Below, piece after piece: positions 5,460 to 7,214 of a DNA stretch of 7,214 bases (its first letter is position 1; each line of letters begins with the position of its first letter). The translations under genes and the position numbers were made by a program. The notes under the pieces were generated by a model. That model ran no database searches and was not told the DNA's origin. It saw nothing but the letters and a program-made list of their open reading frames with translations. The stretch comes from Verrucomicrobiales bacterium. Lineage in GTDB: Bacteria; Verrucomicrobiota; Verrucomicrobiia; Verrucomicrobiales; V1-33. The stretch covers positions 1-7,214 of the forward strand of contig JAQGPD010000340.1 in assembly GCA_028293305.1 (NCBI GenBank), in the 5' to 3' direction.

Positions 5460-5876
5460 TCATATCCGGAAACTGCAGCGCAACGCACACGGGCGGACGC
5501 GTGAATCAAACGCCGCGCCGTGCACCGGCCACTCTATCCGCTTGATCCACTGAATGACTCTGGAAGGAGGGGGCAGGATCGCTCCCGCGAAAAGGCGGGG
5601 CGGGGCGGCTGCGGAAATTTTCCCTGCCATCGAGTCGACCGGAGCGGCTGGCGCGGTCGGGGCGGGAGGAGCTGCGGGTTTTGCACAGCAGCAGGAAACG
5701 GATAAAACCGGAACCTCCGAATCACGCGGAGCGCAGCACGAGGTTTGCGGCCGTGTTTGCGCCAGCTCTGTTCCGCAGGACGCGGGATGCCCGCCATCAC
5801 CGGACGGTCCCGCATTCCATGCACCCGCCGGCAATGCCAGGGAGAGCATCAGAAGGAGCGCGGTGAGCAGTTTCAT
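5460..5876 (-). CDS. Small secreted cysteine-rich protein of unknown function
   Basis: 138 residues. A clear signal peptide (1-19, MKLLTALLLMLSLALPAGA) is followed by a short region rich in cysteines: C34, C47-C48 and C62-C63-C64. A Pro/Ala-rich stretch (67-81) and a C-terminal tail with C130 and C134 (RPCALRCSFRI) complete it. I do not recognise a named family. Clustered vicinal cysteines in an exported protein next to a copper oxidase and two CCxxC proteins suggest metal (probably copper) binding, but structural disulfides would give the same pattern. The gap to the oxidase is 221 bp and holds hairpins; the gap from pyrC is 138 bp, enough for its own promoter. A weak terminator-like stem follows. 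The start at 5876 is set by the signal peptide. Confidence 0.72.
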   Translation of the reverse strand: MKLLTALLLMLSLALPAGAWNAGPSGDGGHPASCGTELAQTRPQTSCCAPRDSEVPVLSVSCCCAKPAAPPAPTAPAAPVDSMAGKISAAAPPRLFAGAILPPPSRVIQWIKRIEWPVHGAAFDSRVRPCALRCSFRI

Positions 5877-6014
5877 AAAATCCGATACGAACGGGGATGG
5901 GGTAGCTTATTCTATTTTTGAAGGAACAGCAAATAGGGATTCAATGCGGTGAGCGTCCCGCCGGGAACATTAAGTTCTAAAATCGCACTGCATGTCGGCT
6001 TTCGTTCCGGCAAA

Positions 6015-7040
6015 TCAGTCTGCAATTTGCCAAGGCAGGGTGCGCCCGGCTTCCCACGGGATGACGGACAAACCGGAGTCGTCCTGGTAGGAGTCCGGCA
6101 CGGTCCAGGGCGCGCGGATGAGGGTGACGGATCTGTCAGGAGGCGTTAGGCCGTGGATGCGGATGGCGTTGCCGCCGGTGAAGGCCTCAAGGTTTTCCAA
6201 GGCGTCATGCGCCTCGAAAAGTTCCGCCATGCGCGGCAGAAGCAAAGGCGCGGTGAACACGCCGGCGGCGCATCCGCAACATTCCTTGGCGTGCCGCGGG
6301 TGGGGCGCGCTGTCGCTGCCGAGCATGAGTTTCGGGTGCGCGGCCAGCGCGGCGGCGAGGAGGGCATCCCGATCCTCCGGGCGCTTGGCGATGGGTTTGC
6401 AGAAAAGATGCGGCTGGAGCAGGCCGCCCGCGACATCATCCAAAGTGATCACCAAATGGTGCGCGGTCACGGTGGCATGCAGATTTTCAAACCGGTCCAG
6501 CAACTGCACGGCGGCAGCGGTGGTGATGTGTTCCATGACGATCCGCAGCTTGGGAAAGCGCGTGGCGATGCGTTCATAAATGGATAGGAATTCCGCCTCG
6601 CGGTCGAGGACGAAGCCGGTGGTTTCGCCATGAACCAGCAGCGGAATGCCCATTTCCTCCATGCGTTTCAGCGTGGGTTCCGCGGTGTCGATACTATGAA
6701 TACCGCTTTCACTGTTCGTGGTGACACCATGGGGATACAACTTGATAGCAAAAAGATGCGGTTTCGCGGCGGCGAGCAGGGATTCCGGATAGTCTTGGAA
6801 AAACAAGGTCATCAGCGGTTGGAAATCCGCAGCATACGGCCCGGCGGCGGCGAGGATCCGTTCGCGGTAGGCCGAGAGCATTTCCACGGAGGTCAGGGGC
6901 GGCACCAGATTCGGCATGATCACCGCCCCCGCCAGGGACGCGGCGCTGAGCGGGGCCACGAGGCGCAGCATGTCGCCATCCCGCAGGTGAAGGTGCATAT
7001 CCAATGGCTGGCGCAGGGTGATGGATTCCGGACTGGTCAT
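6015..7040 (-). CDS. pyrC: Dihydroorotase, class II (PyrC)
   Basis: 341 residues, close to the roughly 345 of proteobacterial PyrC. Cytoplasmic zinc amidohydrolase that interconverts N-carbamoyl-L-aspartate and dihydroorotate in de novo pyrimidine synthesis (EC 3.5.2.3). Visible metal and active-site residues in order: H16 and H18 in DMHLHLRDG (14-22); K100 in KLYPHGVTTNSESG, the lysine carbamylated to bridge the two metals; H137 in LLVHGE; H171 in EHIT; AHH at 193-195; KPIAKRPEDRDAL (215-227); and D243 in GSDSAPH (241-247), the catalytic Asp. All expected ligands are present, so it should be active. The start at 7040 matches the family N-terminus, where only about 13 residues precede the HLH motif. 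No other pyrimidine genes are in the window, so it appears to stand alone, divergent from the gene at 7106 with 65 bp between the starts. Confidence 0.96.
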   Translation of the reverse strand: MTSPESITLRQPLDMHLHLRDGDMLRLVAPLSAASLAGAVIMPNLVPPLTSVEMLSAYRERILAAAGPYAADFQPLMTLFFQDYPESLLAAAKPHLFAIKLYPHGVTTNSESGIHSIDTAEPTLKRMEEMGIPLLVHGETTGFVLDREAEFLSIYERIATRFPKLRIVMEHITTAAAVQLLDRFENLHATVTAHHLVITLDDVAGGLLQPHLFCKPIAKRPEDRDALLAAALAAHPKLMLGSDSAPHPRHAKECCGCAAGVFTAPLLLPRMAELFEAHDALENLEAFTGGNAIRIHGLTPPDRSVTLIRAPWTVPDSYQDDSGLSVIPWEAGRTLPWQIAD

Positions 7041-7105
7041 AAACGTAGACTTGAGTAAGGTTCGCCCACGCTCCAGCGCGAATCCTGCTGCATTTCATTC
7101 TCTTC
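7041..7105. promoter_or_regulatory. Divergent intergenic region between pyrC and a secreted-protein gene
   Basis: These 65 bp must hold the start signals for both divergent genes unless either uses a promoter inside the other. I see no convincing -35/-10 pair on either strand and no Shine-Dalgarno sequence before either start. The call rests on gene orientation only. Confidence 0.35.
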
Positions 7106-7214
7106 ATGAAACCCACCCTCCTTTTCCTCACCGCCGCCATTTTCACCCTGCCCGTAGCCCGGGTGGCCGCCCAGCCGCCCGCCGAAAAACCGAAGGGCGA
7201 GGAAAACAAGGAGG
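7106..7214 (+). CDS. N-terminus of an exported protein, cut by the right window edge
   Basis: The only plus-strand gene supported. ATG at 7106 opens a frame without stops to the edge (36 codons). It encodes a good signal peptide (MKPTLLFLTAAIFTLPVARVAA, cleavage probably near VAA-Q), then a charged Pro/Lys/Glu-rich stretch (QPPAEKPKGEENKE). The mature domain lies outside the window, so no function can be given. It is divergent from pyrC. Confidence 0.65.
   Translation, partial: MKPTLLFLTAAIFTLPVARVAAQPPAEKPKGEENKE

Noticed and set aside
5877..5960. A sigma-70 promoter before the Cys-rich gene (TTGCTG ... TAAGCT).
   Set aside because: The -10 match is poor, and other hexamer pairs have wrong spacing; too weak to list.
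5974..6017. A terminator after pyrC (GCAAAT/ATTTGC and GAAC/GTTC pairs).
   Set aside because: Stems are of 4-6 bp, AT-rich and without a T-run in the right place.

Overview
The window is a GC-rich bacterial chromosomal segment in which nine genes lie on the minus strand and one divergent gene starts at the right edge. The best guess for the source is a Verrucomicrobiota bacterium or a close PVC relative. The reasons are a secreted DUF1080 (3-keto-disaccharide hydrolase) protein, palindromic REP-like intergenic elements, small secreted CCxxC and CC/CCC cysteine-rich proteins, and the absence of a clear Shine-Dalgarno sequence before any start. This is an inference from style, not from a marker gene.

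Reading in the direction of minus-strand transcription (right to left): dihydroorotase PyrC (7040-6015) is divergent from a truncated secreted protein (7106 to the edge). Next comes a small secreted cysteine-rich protein (5876-5460), then a 221-bp gap with several GC-rich hairpins and a tandem repeat. A 744-residue protein follows (5238-3004) that joins a complete CopA-type multicopper oxidase to a C-terminal CopB-like outer-membrane beta-barrel. Two tandem paralogous YHS/TRASH-like CCxxC proteins come next: a lipoprotein (2858-2604) and a soluble exported form (2506-2222). Then comes a sulfite dehydrogenase pair, the Tat-exported molybdenum subunit SorA (2160-952) and its monoheme cytochrome c SorB (926-534). 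A three-way-junction palindrome (481-527) separates these from a DUF1080 gene cut by the left edge (412-1).

Functionally, 2222-5876 reads as a copper-handling island whose products are all exported: a Cys-rich protein, an oxidase probably anchored in the outer membrane, and two small Cys-motif proteins. No copper ATPase, RND pump or regulator is present in the window. SorAB would oxidise periplasmic sulfite and pass electrons to cytochrome c. It may be a separate unit, because a textbook intrinsic-terminator structure (14-bp perfect stem, 9-nt loop, six T) lies between the YHS gene and sorA and overlaps the sorA start codon.

The most notable points are the oxidase-barrel fusion, the terminator over the sorA start, the three-way-junction element with complementary loops, and the matching G-depleted CA-rich leaders of the two YHS paralogs. 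Assignments of PyrC, SorA, SorB, the CopA part and DUF1080 are firm from motifs. The CopB-like barrel, the YHS assignment and the role of the Cys-rich protein are progressively less certain.
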